A stretch of 64,000 nucleotides of DNA from Verticillium longisporum. Taxonomy: Eukaryota > Ascomycota > Sordariomycetes > Glomerellales > Plectosphaerellaceae. Positions 53,546 to 64,000 of the stretch are shown one piece after another. The position numbers and the translations under genes are program-made. The notes below the pieces were generated by a model. The model was given only the letters and a program-made list of their open reading frames with translations, was not told the origin of the DNA and did not search any database. Where the stretch lies: assembly GCA_019188255.1 (NCBI GenBank), contig JAETXT010000006.1, forward strand, positions 3,534,001 through 3,598,000. The letters run 5' to 3'. Position 1 is the first letter of the stretch; each line of letters starts with the position of its first letter.

Positions 53546-56316
53546 GAAGCGTTTGGCAAGTGCTATCTCTGGTATCGTTAGGATCGTTGGCATTGTGGAG
53601 AGAGCTTCGAGGTGGATTCTCACGAATTCTGAAACCACAAGTACATGCAGAGAATATCGTATCCAAGCTTGATATCAGAGAATTCTTACAAGATGCGCAT
53701 CATAAGGTAGTCACACGAGGTCACCCAGGCGAGGCAGGTACGATGAGGCATGGCCAGATGATTCATGGTCCTACCTGGTTGAGGTGAGGCAGGTTCAAGA
53801 CAGGCGTGAGGCAGGCGCAAGGAATGCATGGTCTGCCTACACGGTACCTACCTTAGCTACCTAGGTACCTAAGGTAGGTGCCTAGGTAGGCAGGTCAAGT
53901 AAGTAGGCCGGCAAGTACGGGTCTGGGCTCTTGCTGAGTTGTGTGTGTCAAACTTGAGGTCAGGACGAGAGGAGAGCAGGACTTTGGCAGAGTGCCATAG
54001 GCGCTGCCAAGGCCATATTCTTTGTCTGATTTCGACCTTTAAACCTCCTCACAGCAGCAACACAACCCGCCGTCTGAGGGCTGAGACATTCCCGACCAAG
54101 CAAAAATCTCCTGCCATGCTTCCAAACTTCCATGCTGCGCACGACTCGTCGCAAAGGTCGATCAGCAGCACTGCCCATTCTGCGGTTACATTTGGTTGAT
54201 CTACCAGATCTTCCTTGGGAGCAGCTCTTCCGGGTCTCGATCTCCAGCTTGCCGGATCACCCAAATTAGCAGTCCCACGTTGTCTTGGATGGAATGGAAC
54301 TCCGAACCTTATCACTGGACGGCAAGACAAGAATAGATGAATCACTCGCGCTCGTTTTCTTCATTCAGCGCATTATCTGACCCAGGCCATCGGATTCCCT
54401 CTGCGTCATTCGACATCTATATCCGATCATTGTCTGAAGCCCCCGGTCGAGACCAAACCGACGCGCCCCAGTTCAGACGCGTCTGTGCCAAGCTGCCATT
54501 ACCTCAATTGCACGACCGGCTGTTCGTCAGCCTCCCGCGATGGACAATTCTTGTCAGGTCAACAAACTGGGCGCCAGCAGGAGGACGAGAGCTTCGGACG
54601 ATTGAATTGTCCGCAGTGGCATCACATCCGCTGCCCGCGACCTGGACCTGCCGAATATGCTCCAGCGCCGTGTCTTGGAATGTCTTAGTATTCGTCGACC
54701 AGGCGCTACAGGGCTGGCAGGGTACCTAGTTGATCTGACGTGTTGCAGTTCTGAGACGCTCAAGGTTCCGATCCACGACCCCCTCTGTAATGCTGCACTG
54801 GTCCTTCTGAAACGCCATCCCATCGTTCGCCTCCGAATGCCGTGCCAGGTCTTCCAAATACTCCATGCGCATGAATGCAGCACCGCCAGCTGGCCTTCAC
54901 CGACAGACGCAGGAGGCGTCAGAAACAGAACAATGGCTCGTGACAGTTCTCGGCATGGGCGACTGGCGGCCACCTGAGGGCTCAATGGGCCTACCGTGGA
55001 ACATTTCCAAACGGCGCTGGCCAACGTGAAAGGAGGCTCACGTCGCATCCTGTGGGCTGCAGTGCAACTGCAACCTCACCCTCACATCTCCCGCTCTTGC
55101 CATCTGCTGGTTCATCGGACGAAGCTCCGTCCAATCTCCCCCGGCTACCATGTACATCCCATATGCCTGTCCCACCAACCTTGCCCACTTGCCGCACAGT
55201 CGCTGACGTCGGCGCCTGGAACCGAGTCCAGAACCTGTTCACAGGCGATACGATCATTCCGTGTCCACAGCGACGCCATTATTTGCTGATTGAGCAGGCC
55301 TGCCCTCTCTCATCGTTCGATAGATGAGCTTGTATGGGAAGATTGCTGCAGCCTGCAGGCTGACTCCTGACACCCTGCAGCAGATGAACCTAGTGGACCT
55401 CTTGCCCATTTCACCTCATTATCACGGCGATCGCTAAGCCAGTTCCACGCTCTGTACTGTGAGGTGTGGGTGGACTAGCCGCCTCCTTCAATCTTAATGG
55501 CGCAGCCGCCACATTCAACCGCTGGCCGCCCATCTGCCGCCAACCGCTCTTGTGCCTTCTGTCGCCCTTCTGGAATGGTGGAAGACCAGAAGCACTGGAA
55601 CACGCCGCGCGCAGGCCGTTGCCCAAGCACCTACCAACGGCGTTTTGCGAACGCGCACGGGAGAAACGAACGAGGAGGGGACATACATGGTCTGGCATCG
55701 CGTCGCCCCTTCGCCCCGAAAACAAAATTGCCGTTCTCTTCTGACAGCCACAAGACCCTGTCAGTCTGACACAATTCCCCTCCACCCGCCCTGCGAAGAT
55801 TGGCGAGCTCATGATTCCTTTCGGCCAGGGCCCCCTGCACGACGTGACTCTGGGGTCGTTCCCTGATGCTGATCAAAGTCCCAGTCTTCCCACTCCATCA
55901 ACCTCAAACAAGCGGTACCTCTGGCGAGCTTGCGAGTCAAGCCGGCAAGCAAGCCTTCCCCATCCTTGGTCGTGGAGATCCTCTAGCCACTTGCCACTCT
56001 GCCTCGGAGGGGCAATTGGTTGCCAGCGCCGAAATGAAGAAATCAAAAGACTTGTCAGCAAAGAAAAAACAGGGCCCTACGTCCGTCGTCAATCCCGGTC
56101 CAGCCACAGGACCCTGCCAACTTGGACATTGCCAATCCCCTCTTTGTTGATGACAGCTGCCATTTCTCCAGGTTTTGATGAAGTTCCCTCTTCTCTACCT
56201 TTCTTTCGCTCGAACGTGATTATTGACCTCGGCGGAGATCACAGCACACCCACACCACACCACCCTGAGGCGCTTGTCGGCTGGCAGGCATCGCGCGACA
56301 CTGCTTGATATTAAGG
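53546..56316. other. 2.8-kb spacer without a recognisable gene
   Basis: Contains GAGGCAGG-type repeats (about 53730-53820) and an 11-bp-arm inverted repeat (53846-53879). Frames at 54337-54729 and 55811-56308 lack any domain. No gene supported. Confidence 0.5.
53846..53879. repeat. Inverted repeat with CCTAGGTA core
   Basis: Arms ACCTACCTTAG (53846-53856) and CTAAGGTAGGT (53869-53879) are perfect complements around a 12-nt loop CTACCTAGGTAC. More CCTAGGTAGG words follow at once. Strongest example of the dispersed palindromic spacer words in this window. Confidence 0.9.
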
Positions 56317-58277
56317 ATGTTCAAGTTCGTCAATCGTTCCAGATCTGTGAAGGGGGTGACGGCGCACGGCCGCGAGGGCCCCGTCCGGGATGACCAGCAC
56401 CTTGTGTCAAGTTTCCAGTCTCCCCGGCACAAAGCCGACTTCAGTCAAAACGAGGAGAGGCCCTCGGCACCGATCCCCTCGCCAGCTCCATCTTGGGATG
56501 CTGGTCGCTCTCACCTTCAACTGCCTTCGCCTCGCCCCTCGCTTCATCCCCGGTCACCTACGATGCCTGATCGGCCAAGCACAAGCTCTGGACCCGGTCC
56601 AGCTCCCTCATTCACCTCCGGCAGCAGCATCAAGGACTTTGACAGACGAAAGTCAAAGACAACAGACGACCTTCACGTCCTGACACAGACCTCCAGCCGC
56701 GGAACGTACAAGTCATATCATATACCCAAAGGGGGAAACCTCCATCACCAAAAGAGAGCATCCGTGACCCCTCGCCCACGCGGACCATTCTTGTCAGGAC
56801 TCAGACGCCAGATTCGGTCGACAGCAACAAGGGCATCATCACTATTGGCATGGCAATAGGCAGTCCGACTCACCCGCCTGCACCATCATATCCTGACTGG
56901 CCGCCATCAGCGACGGTCGAACCTGCCACATTTTCCCCAGCAATGGACCCAGAACCAGCGGCGGCGGCGATACCTCAGAGGTCCAAATCACAAAGATGGA
57001 AACTGTTTGGACGGTCCAAGAGCAAGAGGCAGAAGCCTGACACAACACCAACTCTACCAAATCCACCACAGTCCGGTGGACTGGATCGAAGTAACACCGA
57101 GCGCAAGGCGCCTAAGCACACGCCAATCATCGTCAGGTCCATGACTGAGCCTGCCGTAGAGGGACAGGCAAACTTAAACAATCCGGCAGTCGATACACGA
57201 AGCAGGTACGCTGAGATTCCGGTACCCAAGCTGGACAAAGCTACGAGTCCGTTCTTGGACGTTGAAATTCCAGATATCAAGATGGAGCGGTACAGTGTCA
57301 TGTTCGGCAATCTGCTGCAGAACAACACCTCATCCTCCTCCGCGCTTCTTGCCAGGAGACAAGCGACGCTGGACAAGCTGCGAACGATCAACGACAGGAT
57401 CATTCAAGAGGAAGAATCCAAGGGCCGCACGCTTGGTCGTAGAGCCACATCGCCGAACCATCACGCACGATCGCCGTCGCTCTCCCTCTTCCCGCCGCCT
57501 CCATCGGGCAACAGCCTTGCACGCTCCAACACTGACGCACCGACCCCTAGTTCGCCTCGTTTCCGAGCAAGCACTATGCCCTCCGGTCTACCAGCGCACC
57601 CCAAGGAGAACGTCGTGTCTCATAAGCAGAACAGTAACACCAGGCCACAACAACCTCGGTCAACGTCGCTCAATCAAACAGCGCAGCATGTCCCCCGTAG
57701 GCCCACAGCCTCAGAGCAACGGCAGGATTCCGCCCAGCTCGAGGCTCCAGCTCATGGGTTCTACTTTGGCCCAAATAGCTCCAGCCTGATTCTTGACTCC
57801 CCAACGGAAGAGGAGTCCGGCTTTCGTATCAAAGAACAGCTGCGGCCCGCGATCCAGGAGCCAGCGTGGGAAATGATCACGCCCACACCATTGAGCATCA
57901 AGAAGGTCTCGACGCCCGCACAAGACTCGCGCTCGCCGTCGCCACGTACAACGCACACCAAGACTCCGTCCGACGACTCGATCGACGACACGGCACTCAA
58001 TGCTGCTGTCGAAATCTCCATTGCCCGCCAAATCAGCATTTCTCACTCTCAGCGTAAAATGCTTCGTACTGGCACAGGCATCGGTGCCGGCCGCAGGCCT
58101 CGCCCAGCGGCCCGTGAGCCCCGTGAAGGTAGTTTGCCCACTGTGGAAGGCAGTGAGAGGCTCGCAGCCACCAAGATGGCAACGCCGACGCTCATTACAC
58201 CGCCACCCATTCCCCTCGGCGGGTCGCCGCTGGCACAGCATCGCAAGAGCGAACGAATCATCGTGGAAGGCGTTTGA
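56317..58277 (+). CDS. Ser/Pro-rich fungal protein of unknown function (frame break)
   Basis: Low-complexity protein of about 653 residues if one frame break is bridged. The first part (from MFKFVNRSRSVKGVTAHGREG) runs to the GGGGG run at 56731-56735. One extra G links YKSYHIPKGG to KPPSPKESIRDPSPTRTIL and the long second frame, which ends IIVEGV. Basic and Ser/Pro-rich throughout. The only compact conserved-looking part is FLDVEIPDIKMERYSVMFG followed by SALLARRQATLDKLRTINDRI (about residues 310-365), a segment I associate with uncharacterised ascomycete proteins. Repeated SKSQRWKLFGRSKSKRQK-like basic patches suggest a nuclear or membrane-associated adaptor. No function can be given. Confidence 0.72.
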
Positions 58278-59302
58278 TCGGGGCGTACGGCAAGCATTGG
58301 GATATTTCTTCAAAACTTCATTCTTCAACAGGGGACGGCTTGGGGCGCCGCATTGGCCATGCATATTTTCGTTTGTTCAAACCATGAAGCGAGGGGTTTT
58401 TTTTTGTTTGGCCAGGCGGCCGATGAGTCTGCGACTCATGGGGTTTTGGCATTTCATTTGTCGCATTTTTCTGCCGTAGCATTACGATTGGAGGGACCCG
58501 ATTGGGATGGGAACAAAATTTTGCGACCTTGAAGGAAGCATTGATACCACTGAAGCGAGGGATGGGGTTTGGTGTTTTTTCATTATCAGCTGGCGGTGAC
58601 CGGCACTCTAGAGACTGAAGCGAATTCTTGCCGACATCCACTCGATGCTCCATTGGTGCCTTGCGAGATGTTACTTTCGCTGACAAGTGCTTTCATTATC
58701 GCTTGTCATATCATGAGGAAGATAGTGAAGGGAAAAGACGTGTGACCTGTCAAACGCCAGGAATATAATAACCGACTCAGGTCAACCATGGGAGAGATTA
58801 GGGGCATTTTCGTCCGTAATTCCGTCTCATTAACTACTTTATCACACAGGTGGGTGCTGGCAACGAGATTGATTCAGGTGACTCCGGACGTACCACGATC
58901 TGCTCCTGTTTGCAGCAAAGGAACTGACCACGCTGATCATGGGCGCGAAGACGTTTCTCTCGCACACGGTACACCGTTCATCTAGCCCCCGAGTCTCCTA
59001 ACGCAATCCGAAGGCAAGAGGACAGGGTTTCAACTCGATAATTCCTCGTGTCATGGCGCGTAACGCATCTTCATAAGCGCCATGGAAATCGCTGGCATGA
59101 AGTGAAAAAAGCGTTGAAATGGTCAAATCATGGCTACCTGGCATGTGAACTGTATAAAAACGAGCGTCTCTTCCCCTCTCCTCCTGGAACAATGAGTTGC
59201 AAACGCTAGACATGGGACCGCGGCCCGTCTCCTCCCCCTCCCTTGCCCCTCCGGATGTGTCCGTTCTCGCCTGGACACACTGATTACGGCCCTCGGCGAT
59301 CT
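58278..59302. other. Convergent 1-kb spacer
   Basis: 3' flanks of the unknown protein and YKT6. Runs of T near 58398. No gene seen. Confidence 0.5.
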
Positions 59303-60292
59303 CTACATCAGCACGCAGCATGAGTTCTGCTTCTTGGCTTGTTCTATCGTTGTTCAGTTAGTCGAGTGCCTCACATATGCGAAATGTACAAGACGAGTAG
59401 CCTCCGTGGAGAAGCTGTTGAGAGGTAGGGGGGAACGCACGGTAAAACATTTTGCTCTGGGAGCTCAGGCCATCGCTCTTGGCGACGAGGTCATCAATCT
59501 TCTCGCCGCGTTGCAGGACGGACTCGATGGTCTTGTGCAGGACAATCTTGGTCTCGTCGAGCTCCTTCTGGATCTTGAGGATGCTGTCGGCCTGCTGGGG
59601 GTCCTGGTACTTGGACAGGTAGTCCTTGAGCTCGGGGAAGGCGAGGGTCGGGTTGCCGGCGGACCAGGTGGAGCGGGGGTGCTTGGCCAGGAATTCGTCG
59701 ACGCTGTCTTTCCGTCAGGCTTGTCCTTCTCCGCGGCCGTGGAACTTGGGGGAGGGGGGCAACGTACACCTTGGAGAGGAGCTGGTGGGCTACGAGGCTG
59801 GGGTATTGGTGGTCGGAGATGATGCTGTGCGAGAGGCGTCAGGTCGGGTTGACATTCAGGGGGTTAGGAGACGGGGGGATGGGCACGCACATGCCGCAGA
59901 TGCCCTCGCTGCGGCCGAGAGCGTGGAAGGTGTAGTCCTGCTCTTCGACGGACTGGCGCTGGCCGGGGGCGGTGCGCTCGGCGATCGTCTTGGAGAAGAG
60001 GGTCATGAATTCGCCATAGCTGAGGAGGTGAAGCAGAGGGGCACAATGGTCAGCCGGACAGGCGGTCGGTCTCGGGTCAGGGTTGGGCGTACTTGTTCTT
60101 TGTGAATCGCGAGTAGGCGGACAACTCCTTCTCGCTGACGAGCTCGTGCGCCGGCTTCTCTTGGTTGCGGATGACCTGGGGAAAGGGGGGTGAGGATCAG
60201 TCGGTTGTCGTCGGGGTCGGCAGAGGTCTGCGAGAGGCCTGGCGGCAGTGGGATCGAGGGGTCGGACTTACGCCGATGTAGTGAAGCTTCAT
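59303..60292 (-). CDS. YKT6: R-SNARE Ykt6 (lipid-anchored), six exons
   Basis: Essential v-SNARE acting in ER-Golgi, Golgi, vacuole and autophagosome fusion. 197 residues. Exons: 60272-60292, 60093-60175, 59891-60019, 59768-59824, 59441-59703 and 59303-59343; phases agree and the frame totals 594 nt. The longin domain starts MKLHYIGVIRNQEKPAHEL and includes FTKNNYGEFMTLF and YTFHALGRSEGICGIII. The SNARE motif is ELDETKIVLHKTIESVLQRG with the central Arg, then EKIDDLVAKSDGLSSQSKMFY. The end QAKKQNSCCVLM has a palmitoylatable Cys193 and a farnesylation box Cys194-V-L-M. There is no membrane span, as expected for Ykt6. Donors GTGCGT are used twice. Confidence 0.95.
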
Positions 60293-60735
60293 GGTCTGGA
60301 GAGCGGTTAGACTGCGTGCGCTGGCTTGTGGGGGAAATAACTTGGGGGGGCGGGGAGAGACGTAAGATGTACGGCGACTGTATGGTGGTTTGGGGGTCTG
60401 GGTTGCGATCGAGGAGGATGTTGGAGGCGTTATCCATCGACCTGCGACCAGGCTGTGGCCGTGACGTTTGGGTTTCTTGGTTTTGCGGCCAGGAGTGCAT
60501 TGGCATTAATCATGCACTATTTGTGGCTAGCGTCCTTGCCGCTCTTACTTGGGCCAGCCTCCGCTCAGCCAGGCGAAGCACTTGATGATCGAGTTCTTGA
60601 ACTCACAACCTTGGGAATCTGCGGACTGTTTTCAAAGTATTTAAGCTTGCGTATGGCCAGACTGTGTCAACAAAATGGGAAGAAATAATTCTCGTGGTCT
60701 GCTCACACGGTGCTCACACACAAATCGGCTGGAAA
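60293..60735. promoter_or_regulatory. Divergent spacer YKT6 / exonuclease-like gene
   Basis: 443 bp carrying the YKT6 promoter. A G-run occurs at about 60344-60350. No gene seen. Confidence 0.4.
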
Positions 60736-61347
60736 ATGCAATCCGCCATGGGCATCCAAAATGGCCTGCAGCAGTTGCTCATGCACCTTCAAATGAATGA
60801 ATCGGCTGCCAATTCCTCTCTGTCCGATGTGGTCATTGTATCTTTAGAACTCGCAGTGTCTCAGAGATGCAGGCGGGCTATTATGCTCGACAAGGGATAT
60901 CAGCCTGTGATCAGGGAGCTCGGCATTGCATCCATTGACACACGACAAATCTTTGATCAACCTGCTGAGTGTATGCCAGCGTCAACCAAAAGACGGATCA
61001 AAACTCAGCAATTTTCAACATTGAACGCGTCGAAAGACTTCGAAGACTGCGATGCAACCAATTTCGGGGAGTGTGAATTCCCTGAGACGTTGCATGTTCT
61101 TCCAGAGGAGCTCATTCCCATCGTCGCACGTGCAGTACGCATTCAGGGAGACGATCGTGTGATGGCGGAAACTGGTGCGAGTACCCTGCGCCAAATCATT
61201 GTTGTCGGCCATTCAATTGCTGGCGATCTGGCCGTCTTGAAGAGACTCGGTTTCAACATGCACAAGGAGAAAAACATCGTGGCGATATTGGACATCTATA
61301 GCCTCAGCAAAGAGATCCTCACAGTCGCATCGTTGCCGGCATTGTGA
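60736..61347 (+). pseudogene. Truncated Gfd2/YDR514C-like DEDDh exonuclease-fold gene
   Basis: Frame of 203 codons. It resembles the fungal RNase H-fold (DEDDh) family of Gfd2/YDR514C-like proteins: VRELGIASIDTRQIF-like opening (here IRELGIASIDTRQIF), then DFEDCDATNFGECEFPETLHV, then IIVVGHSIAGDLAVLKRLG and VAILDIYSLSKEIL. Two oddities: the first active-site strand reads VSLELAV where the family normally has an Asp-x-Glu pair, and the frame stops right after the ILD helix, so the last motif (His and Asp, usually in a HNAGNDA-like segment) is missing. The sequence after the stop does not continue the domain in any frame I read. Probably a decayed paralogue; activity is unlikely. The upstream start is not certain. 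Confidence 0.6.
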
Positions 61348-62324
61348 AGCTCACGCGGCTCGTGGGGGCAGCTCAGTGCTGTCAAGACCTGAAGCTAATA
61401 CCTAAGACAGGTGGAAGTCGATTGGGTGCTCCCTCGGAGCACACGTGGTTGAAACTTGATTTTAGAAAGCAAATAGCTTTCAAGTGAATAACAACTCTTC
61501 TGTGTTCACAAGGTCAACTCTTATTTGAGGCCACCAGTAAGCATTGATCCTGTCTTTGGCACAGGTAGGTAATGTCGATAGCAGATCGGACGATGGAGGG
61601 GATATAACATCCTTGGTAGTCGGATTCACCAGTATGGATCTCGTTTTCGGACACCAAGCGCCCTACCGATGAGATGTCCTGATCACCGACGCCTCAGCAT
61701 TGCTTGCGAAGTTGTCGTTTTTTTTTCAGCCAAAATAACTTCCATCTCCCCAACGATTTCCACGGCTCACCCGTAACATCCCTCTTGGCCATGATCAGGT
61801 CAGGTCAAGTTGGTCCTAAAGCAGCGAGGCTCTGGAAGTGATCTGGGGGCTTTGGCGGACGCCGACCCACTTTGTCTGCTCATCACATGCCCCTGGCTGT
61901 AGCGGTCAGTGCAGGTGGGGTACCGCTGCCAAACAAAACAGATGAGTCCTCCAAACAGATGCCTGCCAGGCTGCCAGACGTCGGCATCGATGTGGCGATT
62001 ATAGGTGTGGCTAGTGCTGAGCTCCGCTATGAGTCCACAACCACAGCACTGCCCTCACCGGTGACTCCAGCAGGCCTGCAGCTGGAAGAGTGATGAGTGA
62101 TGACACACACAAGACACAACCCTGCACTTGTCCTTCACCAGCCAGCATACCTACTTGAGTCGACGTCGCTTCTCACCAGATACAGATACTGAGAGATTCA
62201 ACACATTTCTTCAGCAATCTCGCCGCCGGCACAGCACCAACGTGGCCTTTCCCAGCACCCGGCCATCACTTTCCATCGACCGACTGACACTGCCTAACCT
62301 TTTCCGAACACCCCGCTAGACACC
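61348..62324. promoter_or_regulatory. Spacer and promoter of SLH1
   Basis: 977 bp with T-run at about 61718 and no supported gene. Frames at 61872-62093 and 62128-62319 have no domain and likely lie in the promoter and 5' UTR. Confidence 0.45.
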
Positions 62325-64000
62325 ATGGCGTCGAACGGCATCGACGACGCTGAAGCCCAATGGCGAGCTCAATTCGAGGCCATGAAGGCTGCTCTTTCTA
62401 GCCTTAACCTCCCTGCCGACGCGAAGCCCACGGAGTTGGATTTTGACGACGACTACGAAGGCTATTCTTCCGGAAATGCCGCTCAGGATGTGTGGGACTT
62501 CATCTCTGACGACGATGACGACTACAGCAGCGATCAGCTGGACGGTCCCGACGGTTTCGCCCAGGCAGAAGAGTTCGGCGCCGACTGGTTCGTCGGGAAA
62601 TGCTCCGAGGTGGCGGCACAGAATGGTCTCTCCAGTGACGCCTTCCAAAACCAGGTCCTCGGAGTCTTAACCCTCGACAGAGGTGAGGACGAGGTTCAGT
62701 CTCAGCTCACCGATCTCATCGGTTTCGGCGATCTTGAATTCATCATCGAGCTCCTCGCTCACCGCAGCAGTATCGTCACTGCCGTAACGACCCAGGGCAC
62801 TCAAGAGGGCCCTGGCGGTCGGAGTCTCCTGACCACGGCGGAGCGGGACGAGGCTCTTCGCAGGAAGGACTACGAACACAAGACAGCTGTACTCGCCCCT
62901 CATGTCAACCGAGAAAACGAGTACCCGCACGTGTACAAGGCACATTCCGCCAACAACAGCCTGAGCCACTCGGGCCGCAAGTACGCGTTGCCTGAGGGCA
63001 GCAAGAGGGATGTCTTTGAAAAGTACGAGGAGTACTCGATTCCTGCCGGAAAGAAGGGCACGCTGGGTCCTGGACGAAAACTCGTCAACATTGCCGACAT
63101 GGACGGCCTTTGCCGGGCCACTTTCAAAGGCTACAAGTCCCTCAACCGCATGCAGAGTCTCGTGCACCCTGTGGCCTACAAGACGAACGAGAATATGCTC
63201 ATTTGTGCACCTACTGGTGCTGTAAGTTCAGCTACGAAGTTTTCACCAACACAGTTAGCTGATTCTTGCGTAGGGTAAAACGGATGCTGCTATGCTCACC
63301 ATCCTGCAGACTATCGGCCATTATTGCACACCCAACCCGATCGAAAACCCGTCGGTCACTGACTTCGCCGTCAACTCGGCCGACTTCAAGATTGTCTACG
63401 TTGCGCCCATGAAAGCCCTGGCCGCCGAAATAACCGAGAAGCTGGGCAAGCGCCTGGCTTGGCTTGGCATCAAGTGCCGCGAATACACCGGTGACATGCA
63501 CTTGACTAAATCTGAGATTGTACAAACCCAGATCATCGTGACGACCCCTGAAAAATGGGACGTTGTCACGCGTAAAGGCACGGGCGACACTGAGCTGGTG
63601 CAGAAAGTGAGGCTTCTTATCATCGATGAGGTCCACATGTTGCACGATGAGCGTGGTGCCGTTCTAGAGTCCCTTGTCGCCCGAACGGAGCGTCAGGTCG
63701 AGAGCACCCAATCTCTCATCCGAATTGTTGGTCTCAGTGCCACGTTGCCCAATTATATCGACGTCGCCGACTTCCTCAAGGTCAACCGCTACATGGGTTT
63801 GTTCTATTTCGACGCGTCATTTCGCCCCGTTCCGCTTGAGCAGCACTTCATCGGTGTTAAGGGCAAGGCTGGATCGAAACAATCCAAGGAGAACCTCGAC
63901 AACGTAGCATTCGACAAGGTCAAGGAGATGCTGGAGCAGGGACACCAGATCATGGTGTTCGTACATTCCCGCCGAGATACATACATGTCGGCCAAAATGC
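62325..64000 (+). CDS. SLH1: Slh1/ASCC3-type Ski2-like helicase, N-terminal part (runs off right edge)
   Basis: Large tandem-cassette helicase; in yeast Slh1 is the motor of the RQT complex that splits collided ribosomes. Exon 1 is 62325-63221 and exon 2 starts at 63274; the 52-bp intron cuts the Walker A motif between APTGA and GKTD (residues 295-302). The N-terminus is acidic ([20 protein letters not shown]). Then come the pre-helicase segment [20 protein letters not shown] and the Q-like part [19 protein letters not shown]. Motifs in order: Ia APMKALAAE, Ib TPEKWD, II DEVH (Asp417), III SATLPN, IV-like [10 protein letters not shown]. About 560 residues of a protein near 2000 are visible. 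Brr2 is the other tandem helicase of this class, but the N-terminus and FKGY segment fit Slh1 better. Confidence 0.88.

Noticed and set aside
54337..54729. 130-codon plus-strand frame
   Set aside because: No domain; sits in a spacer with mixed open frames on both strands.
1..64000. CRISPR arrays, insertion sequences or bacterial-type operons
   Set aside because: None seen. Tandem repeats are micro- or minisatellites without spacers, and the genes are spliced eukaryotic ones.

Overview
This window is nuclear DNA of a filamentous ascomycete, most likely a Sordariomycete and probably in the Hypocreales. The evidence is short introns (mostly 49-140 bp) with GT-AG ends and CTAAC/CTGAC branch sites, GC-rich codon choice, and a typical fungal gene set (Zn2Cys6 and bZIP factors, DASH complex, ERG25, HAK-type K+ transporter, an STAND/NLR-type N-terminal domain). 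The genus is inference; no rRNA or other marker gene is present.

Layout. 0-6 kb is dense: SEC31 (5' end, runs off the left edge), an RRM protein, a complex I MLRQ-like subunit divergent from COX6B, and SDE2 divergent from ribosomal protein eS10. 9-17 kb holds a D-arabinitol-type dehydrogenase, NCA2, ERG25 and a pterin carbinolamine dehydratase. 17.6-21.8 kb is nearly empty apart from a tRNA-Gly(UCC)-like gene. 21.9-24.9 kb has a bZIP factor and a possible orphan gene. 26.9-33.8 kb has ARP5, DAD4, IES6 and GOT1. Then come profilin (34.4-35.1), a HAK/KUP potassium transporter (38.1-40.7) and an 18-exon GMP synthase (43.6-46.4). From 47.5 kb the content is more accessory: an STAND-type N-terminal-domain protein with possible amyloid-like repeats, a Zn2Cys6 factor next to an FAD monooxygenase, and a low-complexity protein. 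The right end has YKT6, a truncated exonuclease-like gene and the start of the helicase SLH1.

Functional links. ARP5 and IES6, which form one module of the INO80 remodeller, lie 2 kb apart with only DAD4 between them. Two respiratory genes (MLRQ-like and COX6B) share a 325-bp divergent promoter. The Zn2Cys6 factor and the monooxygenase are tandem with a 247-bp gap, which suggests a regulator-enzyme pair.

Two features cut across the window. First, seven otherwise intact conserved genes (SDE2, RPS10, NCA2, ERG25, ARP5, profilin and the 56.3-kb gene) carry eight 1-2-nt frame breaks, mostly in homopolymers or a CG repeat. Since most are housekeeping genes, these are best read as sequencing or assembly indels rather than pseudogenes. 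Second, many small genes are missed by simple open-frame scans because they are split into tiny exons: a 3-nt microexon in COX6B, an ATG-only first exon in DAD4, and 16-nt exons in GOT1, profilin and the MLRQ-like gene.
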